Assembly (NCBI RefSeq): GCF_050003625.1
Contig: NC_134397.1
Location: 153,966,691-154,030,690, forward strand
Length of the DNA stretch: 64,000 nt
Direction: 5' to 3'
Origin: Haematobia irritans
Lineage: Eukaryota; Arthropoda; Insecta; Diptera; Muscidae
The position numbers were made by a program, and so were the translations under genes. Below, in pieces: positions 11,056 through 23,637 of this stretch. Every line of letters begins with the position of its first letter. The first letter of the stretch is position 1. The notes beneath the pieces were generated by a model, which did not search any database, had not been told where the DNA came from, and was given only the letters and a program-made list of their open reading frames with translations.

Positions 11056-11708
11056 GATGTTTTTATACCCACCACCAATTTGCCTGACATTGGAAATCTA
11101 GAAGTATTCTAGGACCATAAAGATGGGTACGGAAAATGGTTATTATCGGACCATAGTATGATATAGCACCCATATAGGCCGATCTCCCGATTTTACTTCT
11201 TGAGCTTATAGTAACCGTAGTTTTTATCCAATTTGCCTGAAATTAGTAATCTAGAGGTATTCTAGGACCATAAAGAGGTGTGCCGAATATATTGTGTATG
11301 GGTCCATTTGGTAAGGCTTCCATATAGACTGATTTCATATCTTGAGAGTACAGATGGTGCACTGATCGTGAAATCTGCTTGAAACTGAATGTCAAATTTC
11401 CAGATTTTACATCACGTAATCATTTAATTAATGGGGGTAAAAATCTACAGATTTTTGATTTCAAATCAAGTTGTTGTTCCATCATATTCTCGCACACCTA
11501 CAAGATATGTTTATGATTCCTCTAAAACGCAAACAATCTGATCTAGTCTTCATAGGTAATATTTTTACATTTATCTTCGGGAAGCGTACTGGTTGAACTG
11601 ATCTGCTTGTGAGGATATCTGTCATCAAGCCTCCTGAAATTTTCAAAGGAAACTATTATATTTGATCCATGGTGGTTGGTATTTAAGATTCGGCCCAGCC
11701 GAAATTTT
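11056..11708 (+). mobile_element. C-type DINE-1/mini-me element, copy 1, head internally deleted
   Basis: It starts TTTTTATACCCACCACC, then jumps straight to AATTTGCCTGACATTGGAAA of the monomers, so the TA, core and GTCY segments are missing. Two partial monomers follow (GATCTCCCGATTTTACTTCT), then the normal C tail with CATGGTGGTTGGTATTTAAG and GATTCGGCCCAGCCGAA. It ends directly against a 29-bp array. Confidence 0.75.
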
Positions 11709-12187
11709 ATTTCTATAGAAAATTGTGTCAAAATTTTATTTCTATAGAAATTTTTGGCAAAATTTTATTTCAAAGTTTTATTGCTATAGAAATTTTTGTC
11801 AATTTTTTTTTCTATGGAAAATTTTGTCAAAATTTTATTGTTATAGAAAATTTTGTCAAAATTTTATTGTTGTAGAAAATTTTGTCAAAATTTTGTTTCT
11901 ATAAAAATTTTGTAAAAATGTTATTTATATAAAAAAAATTGTCAAAGGTTTATTTCTATAGAAAATTTTGTCAAAATTTTATTTTTATAGAAAATATTGT
12001 CACAATTTTATTTTTATAGAAAATATTGCCAAAATTTTATTTCTATAGAAAATTTTGTCAAAATTTTATTTCTATAGAAAATTTTGTCAAAATTTTACTT
12101 CTATAGAACTTTTTGGCAAAATTTTACTTCTATAGATCTTTTTGGCAAGGTTTTATTTCTATAGAAAATTTTGTCAAAATTTTATTT

Positions 12188-12289
12188 CATTATTGTTGTT
12201 TTTGATTTCAGCTTAAAACCATACCTTGACTAAACTACAAGTGTAGCTTAACCAACAGAGGAAAAAGTATGCTTGTCAAATTTATTTGG
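12188..12289 (+). mobile_element. Family F fragment trapped in the array
   Basis: Left half of family F: ATTATTGTTGTTTTTGATTT to GTCAAATTTATTTGG, then an abrupt return to TTTCTATAG array sequence. The same right junction is found at 12596 and 23125. Confidence 0.7.
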
Positions 12290-12495
12290 TTTCTATAGAA
12301 AATTTTGTCAAAATTTTATTTCTATAGAAAATTTTGTCAAAATTTTATATATATGGAAAATTTTGTCAAAATTTTATTTCTATAAAAAATATTGTCAACA
12401 TTTTATTTCTATAGAAAATTTGGTCAAAATTTTATTTCTATAGACAATTTTGTAAAAATTTTATTTCTATAGAAAATATTGTCAACATTTTATTT

Positions 12496-12596
12496 CATTA
12501 TTGTTGTTTTTGATTTCAGCTTAAAACCATGCCGTGACTAAACTACAAGTGTAGCTTAACCAACAAAGGAAAAGTATGCTTGTCAAATTTATATGG
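12496..12596 (+). mobile_element. Family F fragment trapped in the array, second copy
   Basis: Near-identical to 12188-12289, 308 bp downstream, with the same right junction. It probably arose by duplication within the array rather than by a new insertion. Confidence 0.7.
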
Positions 12597-15300
12597 TTTC
12601 TATAGAACATATTTTCAAAATTTTATGTTTATAGAAAATTTTGTCAAAATTTTATATATATGGAAAATTCTGTCAAAATTTTATTTTTTAGAAAATTTTG
12701 TCAAAATTTTATTTCTATAGAAAATTTTGTCAAAATTTTATTTTTATACAAAATATTGTCAAAATTTTATTTTTATAGAAAATATTGCCAAAATTTTATT
12801 TCTATAGAAATTTTGTCAAAATTTTATTTCTATAGAACATTTTGTCAAAATTGTACTTCTAGTGAAATTTTTGGCAAAGTTTTGTTTCTATAGAAAATTT
12901 TGTCAAAATTTTTTTCTATGGAAAATTTAGTCAAAGTTTTATTGTTATAGAAAATTTTGTGAAAATTTTATTTCTATAGAAAATTTTGTCAAAACTTTAT
13001 TTCTATGTAAAAATTTGTCAACATTTTATTGTTATAGAAAATTTTGTCATAATTTTATTTCTATAGAAAATTTTGTCAAAATGTTATTTCTATAGAAAAT
13101 TTTGTCAAAATGTTATTTCTATAGAAAAATTTGTCAAAATGTTATTTCTATAGAAAATTTTGTCAACATTTTATTGTTATAGAAAATTTTGTCAAAATTT
13201 TGTAAAAATGTTATTTATATAAAAAAATTTGTCAAAAGTCTATTTCTATAGAAAATTTTGTCAAAATTTTATTTTTGTACAAAATATTGTCAAAATTTTA
13301 TTTTTATAGAAAATATTGGCAAAATTTTATTTCTATAGAAAATTTTGTCAAAATTTTATTTCTAAAGAAAATTTTGTCAAAATTGTACTTCTATAGAAAT
13401 TTTTGGCAAACTTTTGTTTCCATAGAAAATTTTGTCAAAATTTTTTTCTATGGAAAATTTAGTCAAAGTTTTATTGTTATAGAAAATTTTGTCAAAATTT
13501 TATTTCTATAGAAAATTGTCAAAATTTTATTTCTATGGAAAATTTTGTCAACATTTTATTGTTATTGAAAATTTTGTCAAAATTTTATTTCTATAGAAAA
13601 TTTTGTCAAAATTTTATTTCTATAAAAATATTGTAAAAATTTTATTTCTATAGAAAATATTGTCAAAATTTTGTTTTTAAAGAAAATATTGTCAAAATTT
13701 TATTTCTATAGAAACTCTTGTCAAAATTTTATTTCTATAGAAAATTTTGTCAACATTGTATTTCTATAGAAAATTTTGTCAAAATTTTATTGTTATAGAA
13801 AGTTTTGTCAAAATGTTATTTCTATAGAAAATTTTGTCAAAATTTTTTTCTATAAAAATTTTGTAAAAATGTTACTTATATAAAAAATTTTGTCAAAAGT
13901 CTATTTCTATAGAAAATTTTGTCAAAATTTTATTTTTATACAAAATGTTGTCAAAATTTTATTTTTATAGAAAATATTGCCAAAATTTTATTTCTATAGA
14001 AAATTTTGTCAAAATTTTATTTCTAAAGAAAATTTTATCAAAATTGTACTTCTATAGAAATTTTTGGCAAAGTTTTGTTTCTATAGAAAATTTTGTCAAA
14101 TTTTTTTTCTATGGAAAATTTAGTCAAAGTTTTATTGTTATAGAAAATTTTGTGATAATATTATTTCTATAGAAAATTTTGTCAAAACTTTATTTCTATG
14201 TAAAAATTTGTCAACATTTTATTGTTATAGAAAATTTTGTCATAATTTTATTTCTATAGAAAATTTTGTCAAAATGTTATTTCTATAGAAAATTTTGTCA
14301 AAATGTTATTTCTATAGAAAAATTTGTCAAAATGTTATTTCTATAGAAAATTTTGTCAACATTTTATTGTTATAGAAAATTTTGTCAAAATTTTGTAAAA
14401 ATGTTATTTATATAAAAAATTTTGTCAAAAGTCTATTTCTATAGAAAATTTTGTCAAAATTTTATTTTTGTACAAAATATTGCCAACATTTTATTTTTAT
14501 AGAAAATATTGGCAAAATTTTATTTCTATAGAAAATTTTGTCAAAATTTTATTTCTAAAGAAAATTTTGTCAAAATTGTACTTTTATAGAAATTTTTGGC
14601 AAAGTTTTGTTTCCATAGAAAATTTTGTCAAAATTTTTTTCTATGGAAAATTTAGTCAAAGTTTTATTGTTATAGAAAATTTTGTCAAAATTTTATTTCT
14701 ATAGAAAATTTTGTCAAAATGTTATTTCTATAAAAATGTTGTAAACATTTTATTTCTATAGAAAATATTGTCAAAATTTTGTTTTTATAGAAAATATTGT
14801 CAAAATTTTATTTCTATAGAAACTCTTGTCAAAATTTTATTTCTATAGAAAATTTTGTCAACATTGTATTTCTATAGAAATTTTTGGCAAAGTTTTGTTT
14901 CTATAGAAAATTTTGTCAAAATTTTTTTTTTCTATGGAAAATTTAGTCAAAGTTTTATTGTTATAGAAAATTTTGTCAAAATTTTATTTCTATAGAAAAT
15001 TTTGTCAAAACTTTATTTCTATAGAAAATTTTGTCAAAATTTTATTTCTATATTTATTTTATTTCTATAATTATTCTATATATTATATTATATTCTATTC
15101 TATATATTATTAAATTTTTTTCTATGGAAAATTTTGTCAACATTTTATTGTTATAGAAAATTTTGTCAAAATTTTATTTCTATAGAAAATTTTGTCAAAA
15201 TTTTATTTCTATAGAAAATTTTGTCAAAATTTTATTTCTATATAAAATGTTGTCAAAAATTTTTTATATAGACAATTTTGTCAACATTTTATTTCGACCT

Positions 15301-15970
15301 ACAATCGAACTCCAAGTCAACTGTGAATGCAAAGAATTTAATTTAAAACGCCAACTTCTTAAAAACTCCTTCAGCGAATCGCTTTTATATCGCATTATAT
15401 TTAAATATTTTTTAAACTATTTTACATTTTATGTAAGCAATGGACATCGGTTTGTATGCCTATATGCAAATTTATATTGATAATGAATGACGTATTAAAG
15501 GCTTATGAAATACCAATATGTTAATATGAGAAAAAGATCGCATCTTAACAAGCAGACACATCGGCGACGTTTAATAAACAGCAGCTGGTTTAATTGAATT
15601 TTACTCTGTCTGTTGTAACTTCGTACATGCATCTGTGGGGAGATTGTATCGCTTGTGCGTGGTAATGATGGTTTCGTTGGTTTTTGCCTACCATACCACT
15701 GGCTTACACATTAAGTAAGCACTTAAGCTTATTTCAACAAAATCTCCAATGTAATCGAAAATCGTAGAAATTGCTGATTAATGAAAAGTAAAACAAATCT
15801 GTATTTCATGGTTTATACGAAACATGAAATAATAATATCATCGAAGAATTGACCAATATAATTTTCATGACATGTAAGTGTGTTTATATTCATATACAAA
15901 GAAAAACGTCTGTTAAACTGACACTAAATTTAATTTTTTTGTAATACAAAAGATATTTGTTTTAGTGTAA
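15301..15970. other. Non-repetitive sequence without a recognised gene
   Basis: About 670 bp between the large array and an A element. I see no coding or RNA signature. Confidence 0.4.
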
Positions 15971-17843
15971 TTTTTATACCCTCCACCATAGGATGGGGGT
16001 ATATAAACTTTGTCATTCGGTTTGTAACACATCGATATATTGCTCTAAGAACCAGTAAAGTATATATATTCTGGGTCGTGGTGAAACTCTTAGTCGATCT
16101 AAACATTTCCGTCCGTCCGTCTGTTGAAATCACGCTAAATTCAGAACGTAACAAGTTATCAAGTTGAAACTTGGCACAAGTAGTTGTTATTGATGTAGCT
16201 CGGATGGTATTGCAAATGGGCCATATCGGACCACATATAAACCGACGCTCAGATTTGGCTTGCGAAGCCTCTTGAAATTTGGTACATGGTGTTAGTAAAA
16301 GCAAAAATTGGTCCACATCGACCCATAATTATATATAGCCCCCATATAAACCGATCGCCAGATTTGGCGTGCGGAGCCTCTAAGAGAAGCAAATTTCATC
16401 CGATCCGGCTGAAATTTGGTACATGGTATTGGTATATGTTCTCTAATGACCATGCAAAAACTGGTCCATATCGGTCCACTTTTACGTATAGTCCCCATAT
16501 AAACGGACCCCCAAATTTGGCTTGCGATTACTCTAAGAGAAGCAAATTTCATCCGATCCGGCTGAAATTTGGTACATGGTGTTAATATATGGTCTCTAAC
16601 AACCATGCAAAAATTGGTCCATAACGGTCCATAATTACATATAGCCCCCCATATAAACCGATCCCCCGATTTGGTTTGCGAAGCCTCTAAGAGAATCAAA
16701 TTTCACCCGATCCGGCTGAAATTTGGTACATGGTGTTAGTATATGGTCTCTAACAACCATGCAAAAATTGGTGCACATCGGTCTATAATTATATATAGCC
16801 CCCATATAAACCGATCCCCCGATTTGGCTTGCGGAGCCTCTAAGGGAATCAAATTTCATCCGATCCGGCTGAAATTTGGTACATGGTATTGGTATATGTT
16901 CTCTAATGACCATGCAAAAATTGGTCCACATCGGTCCATAATTATATATAGCCCCCATATAAACCGATCCCCCGATTTGGCTTGCGGATCCTCTTGGAAG
17001 AGCAAAATTCATCCGATCCGGTTGAAATTTGCAACGTGGTGTTAGTATAAGGCCTCTAATATACATGCGAAAATTGGTCCATAGTTATATATAGCCGATC
17101 CCCAATCACACAAAAATTGGTCCATATCGGTTCATATTCATGGTTGCCACTCGAGCCAAAAATAATCCACCAAAATTTTATTTTTATTGAAAACATTGTC
17201 AAAATGTTATATGTAGAAAATTTTGTCAAAATTTTATTTCTATAGAAAATTTTCGTCAAAATTTTATTTCTAAAGAAAATTTTGTCAACATTTTATTTCT
17301 ATAGAAAATTTTGTCAAAATGTTATTTCTATAGAAAATTTTTTCCAAATTTTATTTCTATAGAAATTTTTTTCCAAATTTTACTTTTATAGAAAATGTTG
17401 TCAAAATTTTATTTCTATAGAAACTTTAAACTTAATTATATACGTATTTAATCGGCCTTTGTTAGTTTAATATATACCACGTATGGACTATGTGGTATAT
17501 ATTACGGTGTTAGGAAGTTTTAAGATACCTTGCCATCGGCAAGTGTTACCGCAAGTAATTCGATTGTGGATGAAGTTTCTACGCAATCCATGGTGGAGGG
17601 TACATAAGCTTCGGCCCGGCCGAACTTACGGCCGTATATACTTCTTTATATATACCCCGTATGGACTAACTTACAATTGAGAAGACGGTGTTAAGAAATT
17701 TTAAGATACCTTGCCATGGCAAGTGTTACCGCAACCCAAGTAATTCGATTGTGGATGTCTTTAGTACAAGTTTCTATGCAATCCATGGTGGAGGGTACAT
17801 AAGATTCGGCCTAGCCGAACTTGCGTCCGTATATACTTGTTTA
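15971..17843 (+). mobile_element. A-type DINE-1/mini-me element, copy 2, with duplicated tail
   Basis: Head TTTTTATACCCTCCACCATA, then GTCCGTCCGTCTGTTG at about 16110, then 153-bp monomers with ATAGCCCCCATATAAACCGA to about 17120. A short 29-bp array follows (17165-17420), then two successive tails. Tail 1 is 17455-17648 and tail 2 is about 17649-17843. Both contain CCATGGTGGAGGGTACATAAG and a TTCGGCC...GGCCGAA or degenerate hairpin before TATATACTT. The subterminal TACCCTCCACCAT of the head is the inverse of ATGGTGGAGGGTA in the tails. Confidence 0.85.
17165..17420. repeat. 29-bp minisatellite segment inside A copy 2
   Basis: About nine units between the monomer block (junction GCCAAAAATAATCCACC) and the A tail, showing the array as an internal part of the element. 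Confidence 0.85.
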
Positions 17844-17974
17844 TTATTATTTTTATTTTTTTTTTTTTAATTTTAATTGATTTTCTATTTTTTTATTTGG
17901 AAAATTTAATTGTCAAAAACTTACATTTTCACTTGAGATAGCCTTATTGCCTCTTTTCTAATAGCTTTCAAAAA

Positions 17975-18106
17975 GGACTGCATTGGTGGTAAAAATCGAT
18001 GGCGTTTTAAAAGAAATGTTAGTGGACTTGTCCAAAAGGACTGCATCGGAAGTTTTTTGTGAAACAACTTCCAATTTTTTTGCTGGGTGATCAAAAACTT
18101 AATTGG
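17975..18106. mobile_element. Family G right-end fragment
   Basis: Ends CAACTTCCAATTTTTTTGCTGGG, as in the elements at 1217 and 53366 (positions about 18067-18087 here). The left end is not recognisable, and there is an internal direct repeat of AAAAGGACTGCAT. Confidence 0.55.
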
Positions 18107-18130
18107 TTTATGTAGACATTTAATCCGCCT

Positions 18131-19250
18131 TTTTATACCCACCACCATAGAATGGTGATGCGGGTACAATAAGTTTGACATTCCGTTTGTAACACATCGA
18201 AATAGCGATTTCCGACTATATCACGTATATAAAGTATATATTTTTGATCTGGGAGAAATTCTAAGACGATATAACCATGTCCGTCTCTCTGTTGTAATCA
18301 GGCCACAACATTCAATAATGGCGCTATCATCCTGTAATTTGGCACAGACTCGTTTTTTGTTTGCAGGCACGTCATGTTCGAAGATGGGCTATATCGGTGT
18401 ATGTTTTGATATAGCCCCCATATGAACCGACTCCCCGATTTTTATCTTGGGCTTCTAGAAACCGTATTTTCAATCCTATTTGCCTTAAATTTGAAATCTA
18501 AAAATATTTTGCGACCACTAATAGGTGTGCCACAAATGGTTCCTATCGGTCCATATTTTAGTATAGTCCTCATATAGACCAATTTTTTCGAATTTACCTT
18601 GGGTTTCTAGAAACCGTAATTTTTGTTCAATTTGCTTGAAATTTAAAACCTGGAGGTGTTTTAGGACTATAAATAGGTGTGCCGAAAATGGTGTCTGTCG
18701 GTTCATGTTTTGGTATAGCCCCAATATAGACAGATTCTCCCATTTTACTTCATGATCTTCTAGAAACCATAGATTATCTCCGCTTTCCCTGAAATAGGAA
18801 ATCTATTGGTATTGTAGGACCACAAATAGGTTTTTAAGAAAATGGTGTGCATCGGTCCATGTTTTGGTATAGCCCCCATGTAGACCGATAAAAACAGTAG
18901 TTTTTTATCGAATTTGCATGAAATTTGAAATCTATAGTTTTTTTTCGGACCATAAATAGGAGCTCCGTATATACTATGTATCGGTGCAGATTTTGATATA
19001 TCCCCCTTGTAAACCCGCCCTCCGATTTGAGGATTATATTCTTGAAGTTTTTTAGAATCACAATTGGGTGTGTTGAATTTGGTGTGTATCGGTGCATGAT
19101 GATCTCCCAATTTAACTCCTTGGGCTTATATTTCCGTAGTTTTTGGTAAGGCACCCCCCCCCATATAGCCCGATTTTACTACGCAAATGGTGGAGGGTAC
19201 AAAAAATTCGTCCTTGCCGATGTCCCGGCGTTATATACTTGCTTTGCTTT
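18131..19250 (+). mobile_element. C-type DINE-1/mini-me element, copy 2 (diverged)
   Basis: Head TTTTATACCCACCACCATAG, a CATGTCCGTCTCTCTG tract near 18278, and degenerate monomers containing GGTATAGCCCCC and AGGTGTGCCAAA. The tail is AATGGTGGAGGGTACAAAAA to GTTATATACTTGC at about 19245. Divergence from copy 3 is visible throughout. Confidence 0.75.
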
Positions 19251-19750
19251 CTTTTACATTGATACACATATCACTTCCTATTTATTCAACTATTTTCTTG
19301 AAATACAGGATATAATCAATGAAAAATATCTGTCCTCCCACCTACACATACATGTTTCCCTCTCACCTGCACAGAGCAATAACAATTTTCAGGCTTAAAT
19401 TCACATCATTGATAGTGGGAGGTGGGGCATGTATGCGAAAATTCTTCTTTTGCAAAACTGAAACATTTTCCCCATACAGCACATTTTGTGTGCCAATAAT
19501 GGAAGGTCGGACATATGGAGGTTGGTTGGTTATATGCCAGTTTTGGAATGACTGGTGGGATCTGTTTGTTTTAAGTGTCTTTCGAGTAGTGAAGCATAAA
19601 ATTTCTCAAATTACTTTCGATTGGTACTTTTGTTGTCGTTGATGCTTTCTGTGTATGTGTTTTTTTTTGTATCTCTGGTGGATGATGACTACTGTTGCTA
19701 CTTGCACTGTGTATAAATATGGTGCCAAAAATATATTTTTTTATTCACCT
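19251..19750. other. Non-repetitive sequence without a recognised gene
   Basis: Five hundred bases between two C elements. An open frame at 19319-19642 has no recognisable family signature, and I do not call it a gene. Confidence 0.4.
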
Positions 19751-19903
19751 TTTTATACCCACCACCATAGAATGGTGACGGGGGTATAATAAGTTTGTCA
19801 TTCCGTTTGTAACGCATCGAAATATCGATTTCCGACTATATAAAGTATATATATTCTTGATCAGGGAGAAATTCTAAGACGATATAACGATGTCCGTCTG
19901 TCC

Positions 19904-19941
<38 letters not shown>

Positions 19942-21816
19942 TGTAATCACGCTACAGTCTTCAATAATGAAGCAATCGCGCTGAAATTTTGCACAAACAC
20001 GTCTTTTGTCTGCAGGCAGGTCAAGTTCGAAGATGGGCTATATCGGTCCAGGTTTTGATATAGTCCCCATATAAACCGACCTCCCGATTTGGGGTCTTGG
20101 GCTTATAGAAATCGTAGTTTTTATCCAATTTGCCTGAAATTGGAAATCTAGAGGTATTGTAGGACCACAAATACGTGTGCCAAAAATTGTGAGTATCGAC
20201 CCATATTTTGGTATAGCCCCCATATAGACCGATCTCCCGATTTTACTTCTTGGGCTTATAGAAATCGTAGTTTTTATCCAATTTGCCTGAAATTTGAAAT
20301 CTAGAGGTATTTTATGACCATAAAGAGGTGTGCCAAAAATGGTGAGTATCGGTCCATATTTTGGTATAGCCCCCATATAGACCGATCTCCCGATTTTACT
20401 TCTTGGGCTTATAGAAACCGCAGTTTTTATCCAATTTGCCTGAAATTTGAAATCTAGAGGTATTTTATGACCATAAAGAGATGCGCCAAAAATGGTGAGT
20501 ATCGGTCCATGTTTTGGTATAGCCCCCATATAGACCGATCTCCCGATTTTACTTCTTGGGCTTATAGAAACCGCAGTTTTTATTCAATTTATCTGAAATT
20601 GGAAATCTAGAGGTATTGTAAGACCACAAATGCGTGTGCCAAAAATTGTGAGTATCGATCCATATTTTGGTATAGCCCCCATATAGACCGATCTACCGAT
20701 TTTATTTCTTGGGCTTATAGAAATCGTAGTTTTTATCCAATTTGCCTGAAATTTGAAATATAGAGGTATTTTATGACCATAAAGAGGTGTGCCAAAAATG
20801 GTGAGTATCGGTCCATATTTTGGTATAGCCCCTATATATACCGATCTCCCGATTTTACTTCTTGGGCTTATAGAAACCGCAGCTTTTGTCCAATTTATCT
20901 GAATTTGTAAATCAAAAGGTACTTTAGAACCGTAAAGAGGTGTGCCAAAAATGGTGAGCATCGGTCCATGTTTTGGTATGGTGCCCATATAAACCGACCT
21001 CCCGATTTGGGGTCTTGGGCTTATAGAAACCGTAGTTTTTATCCAATTTGCCTGAAATTGGAAATCTAGATGTATTTTAGGACCATAAATAGGTATACCG
21101 AAAATGATGAGTATCGGTCCATATTTTGGTATAGCCCCCATATAGACCGATTTCCCGATTTTACTTCTTGGGCTTCTAGAATCCAAAGTTTTTATCCATT
21201 TTGCCTGAAATTGGAAATCTAGAGGTATTTTCGGGCCATAAAGAGGTGTGCCGAAAACGGTGAGTATGGGTCCATATTTTAGTATAGCCCCCATAAGAAC
21301 GATTTCCAGATTTAACTCCTTGGGTTTCTAGAAACCGTAGTTTTTATCTGATTTGCCTGAAATTCTAAATATTCTGGTATTTGAGGCTCAAAAAAACGTG
21401 TATTGGATTAAGTTTTTATCGGTCCATTTGGTAATGCCTCCATAAAGACCGACTTCACTTCTTGAGGGTGTACAAGGCCAACTGATCATGAAAATTGCTT
21501 GAAACTCAATGTAAAATTTCCAAATTTTACTTCCCGGGTGAAAATCTACAGATTTAAGATTTCAAATCAAGACGTTATTTTATAATTTTCTTGCATACTT
21601 ACAAGAAATGTTAATAATTCCTCTAAAACTCAAACAAAAATTGTTCTTATAAATGCAGAACCTGATATAGTCCTCATAGGTGAAATCTTTAAATTTATCT
21701 TCCGGAAGTGTCCTCAAGCCCTCCTGAAATTTCAAAGGAAACCCTAATATTTGGTTCATGGTGGTGGGTATTTAAGATTCGGCCCGGCCGAACTTACTGC
21801 GGTATATACTTGTTTT
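19751..21816 (+). mobile_element. C-type DINE-1/mini-me element, copy 3 (most complete)
   Basis: Complete structure: head TTTTATACCCACCACCATAG, TATATATATTCTTGATCAGG core, a GTCTGTCTG tract (19891-19942), 153-bp monomers from about 20040 to 21300, and a unique 3' region. The tail is CATGGTGGTGGGTATTTAAG, then a TTCGGCC CGGCCGAA hairpin, CTGCGGTATATACTTG and a T run. CCCACCACCAT in the head is the inverse of ATGGTGGTGGG in the tail, the subterminal inverted repeat expected of DINE-1/Helentron-related elements. Monomer starts at 20221, 20374, 20527 and 20680 are each 153 bp apart. Confidence 0.87.
19891..19942. repeat. (GTCY)n microsatellite in C copy 3
   Basis: About 13 GTCT/GTCC tetranucleotides directly after the conserved core. 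Such tracts are a defining feature of dipteran mini-me elements. Confidence 0.9.
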
Positions 21817-22166
21817 TGGTATTGTTGTTGTTGCAGTTGTACGATAGATGTTGTAACTGGCATTCTGAGTAATCATTGTAGCATACACAAAACAATCAAA
21901 TATTCTAGATTTGCTATTGTTGTAACGTAATGCCCTTCAACGAAATCTCTTCCAGCAATTTGGCAAGCAATTGATTGGTGCATCCTGCTAATAGAATGCT
22001 CGGTACTATGATGCAGTTATACATAATTCGTAATACAGTATGTAACACCTTGAACTATTGTAAATCTTCTGATGAGCCCAAGATAATATTTGCTTTCAAA
22101 TTTAAGATCAGTAAAGTTGGTGGCACATGTCGGCTCACAAAACCCATGCCAATATTCGCGTTCGTG
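21817..22166. other. Unassigned sequence between C copy 3 and the next array
   Basis: 350 bp with a short GTTGTTGTT run. No gene recognised. The array begins abruptly at about 22168. Confidence 0.4.
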
Positions 22167-22986
22167 AAAATTTTGTCAAAATTTTATTTCTATAGAAAAT
22201 TTGGTCAACATTTTATTTCTATAGAAAAATTTGTCAAAATTTTATTTCTATAGAAAATTTTGTCAAAATTTTATTTCTATAGAACATTTTGTCAAAATTA
22301 AATTTCTATAGAAAATTTTGTTAAAATGTCATTTCTATTCAAAACTTTGTCAAAATATGCTCAACATTTTATTTCTATAGAAAATTTCGTCAAAATTTTA
22401 TTTCTATGAAAAATTTGGTCAAAATTTTATATCTATAGAAAATTTGGTTAAAATTTTATTTCTATAGAACATTTTGTCAAAATTCTATTTCTATAGAAAA
22501 TTTTGTCAAAATTTTATTTCTATAGCAAATTTTGTCAAAATTTTATTTCTATAGAAAATTTTGTCAAAATTTTATTTCTATACTAAACTTTGTAAAAAAT
22601 TGTATTTATACGGAAAATTTTGTCAAAATTTTATTTCTATAGAAAAATTTGGTCAACATTTTATTTCTATAGAAAATTTTGTCAAAATTTTATTTCTATA
22701 GAAAATTTTGTCAAAATTTTATTTCTATACTAAACTTTGTAAAAATTGTATTTATACGGAAAATTTAGTCAAAATTTTATTTCTATGGAATATTTTGTCA
22801 AAATTTTATTGGTTTAGAATATTTTGTCAAAATTTTATTGGTTTAGAAAGTTTTATTGAAATTTTATTTCTATAGGAAATTTTATCAAAATTTTTGTATC
22901 TATAGAAAATTTTGTCAAAATTTTATTTCTATAGAAAATGTTATCAAAATTTTATTTCTATAGAAGATTTTTTCAAGATCTTATTT

Positions 22987-23125
22987 CGTTTTGTTTTGTT
23001 ATTGTTGTTTTTTTTCTTTAATCATTGTTGTTGTTTTTTCGATTTCAACTTAAAACCATGCATTGACTAAACTTCAAGTGTAGCTTAACCAACAGGGGAA
23101 AATTATGCTTGTCAAATTTATTTGG
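22987..23125 (+). mobile_element. Family F fragment in the array, third copy
   Basis: Starts TCGTTTTGTTTTGTTATTGT and ends TTATTTGG before TTTCTATAG, the same right junction as at 12289 and 12596. Confidence 0.65.
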
Positions 23126-23302
23126 TTTCTATAGAACATTTTGTCAAAATTTTATATATATGGAAAATTATGTCAAAATTTTATTTCTATAGAAAATTTT
23201 GTCAAAATTTTATTTCTATAGAAAATTTTGTCAAAATTTTATTTCTATAGAAGATTTTGTCAAAATTTTATTCCTATAGAAGATTTTGTCAAGATCTTAT
23301 TT

Positions 23303-23540
23303 CGTTTTGTTTTGTTATTGTTGTTTTTTTTTTTCTTTAATCATTGTTGTTGTTTTTTCGATTTCAACTTAAAACCATGCATTGACTAAACTACAAGTGT
23401 AGCTTAACCAACAGAGGTAACGAATGTTAGTCAAATTTATTTGGGCAAAGCCCTATAAACTGCAAGATGGTTGGATGGACGCACGTTTCGGAATTACCAC
23501 ATTCCTCATCAGCATCCTATACGTGCAGCAAAAATATCAA
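23303..23540 (+). mobile_element. Longer family F segment
   Basis: Contains AGCTTAACCAACAGAGGTAA, then ATTTGGGCAAAGCCCTATAA and TGCAAGATGGTTGGATGGAC. It therefore extends further right than the other array copies and matches the inverse of 345-470. It continues into CGTTTCGGAATTACCACATT, not seen in the other copies here. Confidence 0.6.
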
Positions 23541-23637
23541 CCAATTATCAGAATAAATTCATAATTTTGTCAAAATTTTATTTCTATAGAAAATGTTGTC
23601 AACATTTTATTTGTATAGAAAATTTTGTCAATGTTTT

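Larger units (their letters stand above)
11709..15300. repeat. Large 29-bp minisatellite array with higher-order structure
   Basis: About 3.6 kb of TTTCTATAGAAAATTTTGTC units. Variant units recur in register. The TTTTT(A/G)TACAAAAT variant starts at 12741, 13272, 13933 and 14465, spacings of 531, 661 and 532 bp, which gives a duplicated block of about 1192 bp. Two family F fragments (12188-12289 and 12496-12596, spacing 308 bp) are embedded. Open frames here (repeats of FYFYRKFCQNFISIENFVK type) are by-products of the 87-bp triplet of units. Confidence 0.9.
22167..23633. repeat. 29-bp minisatellite array, left half (interrupted by gypsy)
   Basis: TTTCTATAGAAAATTTTGTC units with two embedded family F segments (22987-23125 and 23303-about 23475, 316 bp apart). 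The array continues after the retrotransposon at 27905. Confidence 0.88.

Noticed and set aside
12660..15480. Phe/Tyr/Lys/Asn-rich repetitive frames (FYFYRKFCQNFISIENFVK type)
   Set aside because: Three 29-bp units make 87 bp, which is divisible by three, so frames persist by chance in the array.
20038..21294. Repetitive 163- and 236-residue frames on the minus strand
   Set aside because: Same cause as above in the C monomers. They recur wherever C monomers occur and decay in diverged copies.
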